7,617 nt of DNA. Origin: Komagataeibacter kakiaceti JCM 25156 (lineage in GTDB: Bacteria > Pseudomonadota > Alphaproteobacteria > Acetobacterales > Acetobacteraceae). Shown one piece after another: positions 6,983 through 7,617 of the stretch. Position 1 is the first letter of the stretch, and each line of letters opens with the position of its first letter. The position numbers were made by a program, and so were the translations under genes. Below the pieces are notes generated by a model, which had not been told where the DNA came from, ran no database searches, and saw nothing but the letters and a program-made list of their open reading frames with translations. Where the stretch lies: positions 1 to 7,617 of the forward strand of contig NZ_BAIO01000089.1 of the NCBI RefSeq assembly GCF_000613305.1. The letters are read 5' to 3'.

Positions 6983-7617
6983 GCCGCATCGCCCGCCGCT
7001 TCGCCAGCCTGCGCCAGCAGGGCCGTGGCGCCCTGATCCCGTATGTCGAAGCCTGCGACCCGGATTACGACACGGCACTCGCGATCCTGCGCGGCATGCC
7101 GGGCGCGGGCGCCGACCTGATCGAGGTGGGCGTGCCTTTCTCCGATCCGTCAGCCGATGGCCCGACCATACAGAAGGCGGCCCTGCGCGGGCTGAAGGCC
7201 GGGTCCAGCATGAAGCGCGTGCTGGAAATGGTCACGGCCTTCCGCGCGGATGATGACGAGACCCCGATCATCCTCATGGGCTATACCAACCCGATCGAGG
7301 CCTACGGGCCGGACCGCTTCTGCGCCGATGCGAAAAAGGCGGGCGTGGATGGCTGATCGTGGTCGATCTCCCGCCCGAGGAAGCGGATCTGCTCAGCGCC
7401 CCCGCCGCACGGGCGGGGCTGGACATCATCCGCCTTGTCGCCCCCACCACGCCCGATGACCGGCTGCCGGTGGTCTTCAATGGCGCGTCGGGGTTCGTGT
7501 ATTATGTCAGCATTACCGGCGTAACCGGCACGCGCACCGCCAGCACCGATGAACTGGCCCACGCCCTGCCGCGCCTGCGCCGGGCCACTGACCTGCCCAT
7601 CGCCATCGGCTTTGGCA
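6979..7617 (+). CDS. trpA: Tryptophan synthase alpha chain, one frameshift, 3' end missing
   Basis: TrpA cleaves indole-3-glycerol phosphate to indole and glyceraldehyde 3-phosphate, passing indole through a tunnel to TrpB. The GTG start overlaps the trpB stop. The TIM-barrel markers are [16 protein letters not shown], with catalytic Glu49 and Asp60 at the same numbers as in E. coli, and later [15 protein letters not shown]. The frame breaks at 7354, where AGVDG is followed by TGA. Adding one base (probably a second C, giving GGC CTG) restores [17 protein letters not shown], and the frame then stays open to the window edge at about IAIGFG. Roughly 40 C-terminal residues lie outside. The loop usually read as VTLGDP or VTAGDP is VEACDP here (23-28); this may be normal in the lineage, and I cannot verify it. 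A base-calling error is the likeliest reason for the shift. Confidence 0.91.
7351..7356 (+). other. Frameshift point in trpA
   Basis: The sequence GGCTGA produces a premature stop where homologues continue Gly-Leu-Ile. One base added before 7354 (GGC CTG ATC) restores the conserved strand and the downstream frame. The simplest cause is loss of one C from a CC pair. Confidence 0.85.

Overview
The window is GC-rich alphaproteobacterial chromosomal DNA, most likely from an acetic acid bacterium (Acetobacteraceae, Komagataeibacter/Gluconacetobacter-like). This placement is inferred from protein character, from codon use, and from rho lying close to mnmE-mnmG, a neighbourhood typical of the origin-proximal part of alphaproteobacterial chromosomes (rho-mnmE-mnmG-rsmG-parA-parB). 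A perfect 16-bp parS palindrome at 457-472, inside mnmE, supports an origin-proximal, centromere-like location.

Layout. The left edge holds the first codons of mnmG and all of mnmE, both on the minus strand and in one tight operon; together they make the wobble-uridine tRNA modification complex. Divergent from mnmE, on the plus strand, are an O6-alkylguanine-DNA alkyltransferase-like gene interrupted by a frameshift (1444-1910) and an intact NADPH:quinone reductase, qor (1948-2919). A symmetric intrinsic terminator (2950-2981) separates qor from the convergent transcription factor gene rho (3008-4318, minus). Upstream of rho, also on the minus strand, is a CorA-type divalent cation transporter (4596-5558). 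Divergent from corA is the trpB-trpA pair (5754 to the window end), encoding tryptophan synthase; trpA is cut by the window edge.

Condition of the genes. mnmE, qor, rho and corA read cleanly with all expected motifs. Three genes on the plus strand each change frame in the same direction, as if a base were missing: the alkyltransferase near 1684, trpB near 6742 and trpA near 7353. In trpB and trpA, one added base restores a full-length, motif-complete protein. Three such events in about 6 kb, two in essential biosynthetic genes, point to indel errors in a draft sequence rather than decay; the alkyltransferase case is less clear.

I found no RNA genes, insertion sequences, CRISPR arrays, phage genes or evident new multi-gene system. 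The most interesting items are the parS site doubling as mnmE codons, the cluster of frameshifts, and an unusual alkyltransferase that keeps its cysteine motif but differs at two usually conserved DNA-contact residues.
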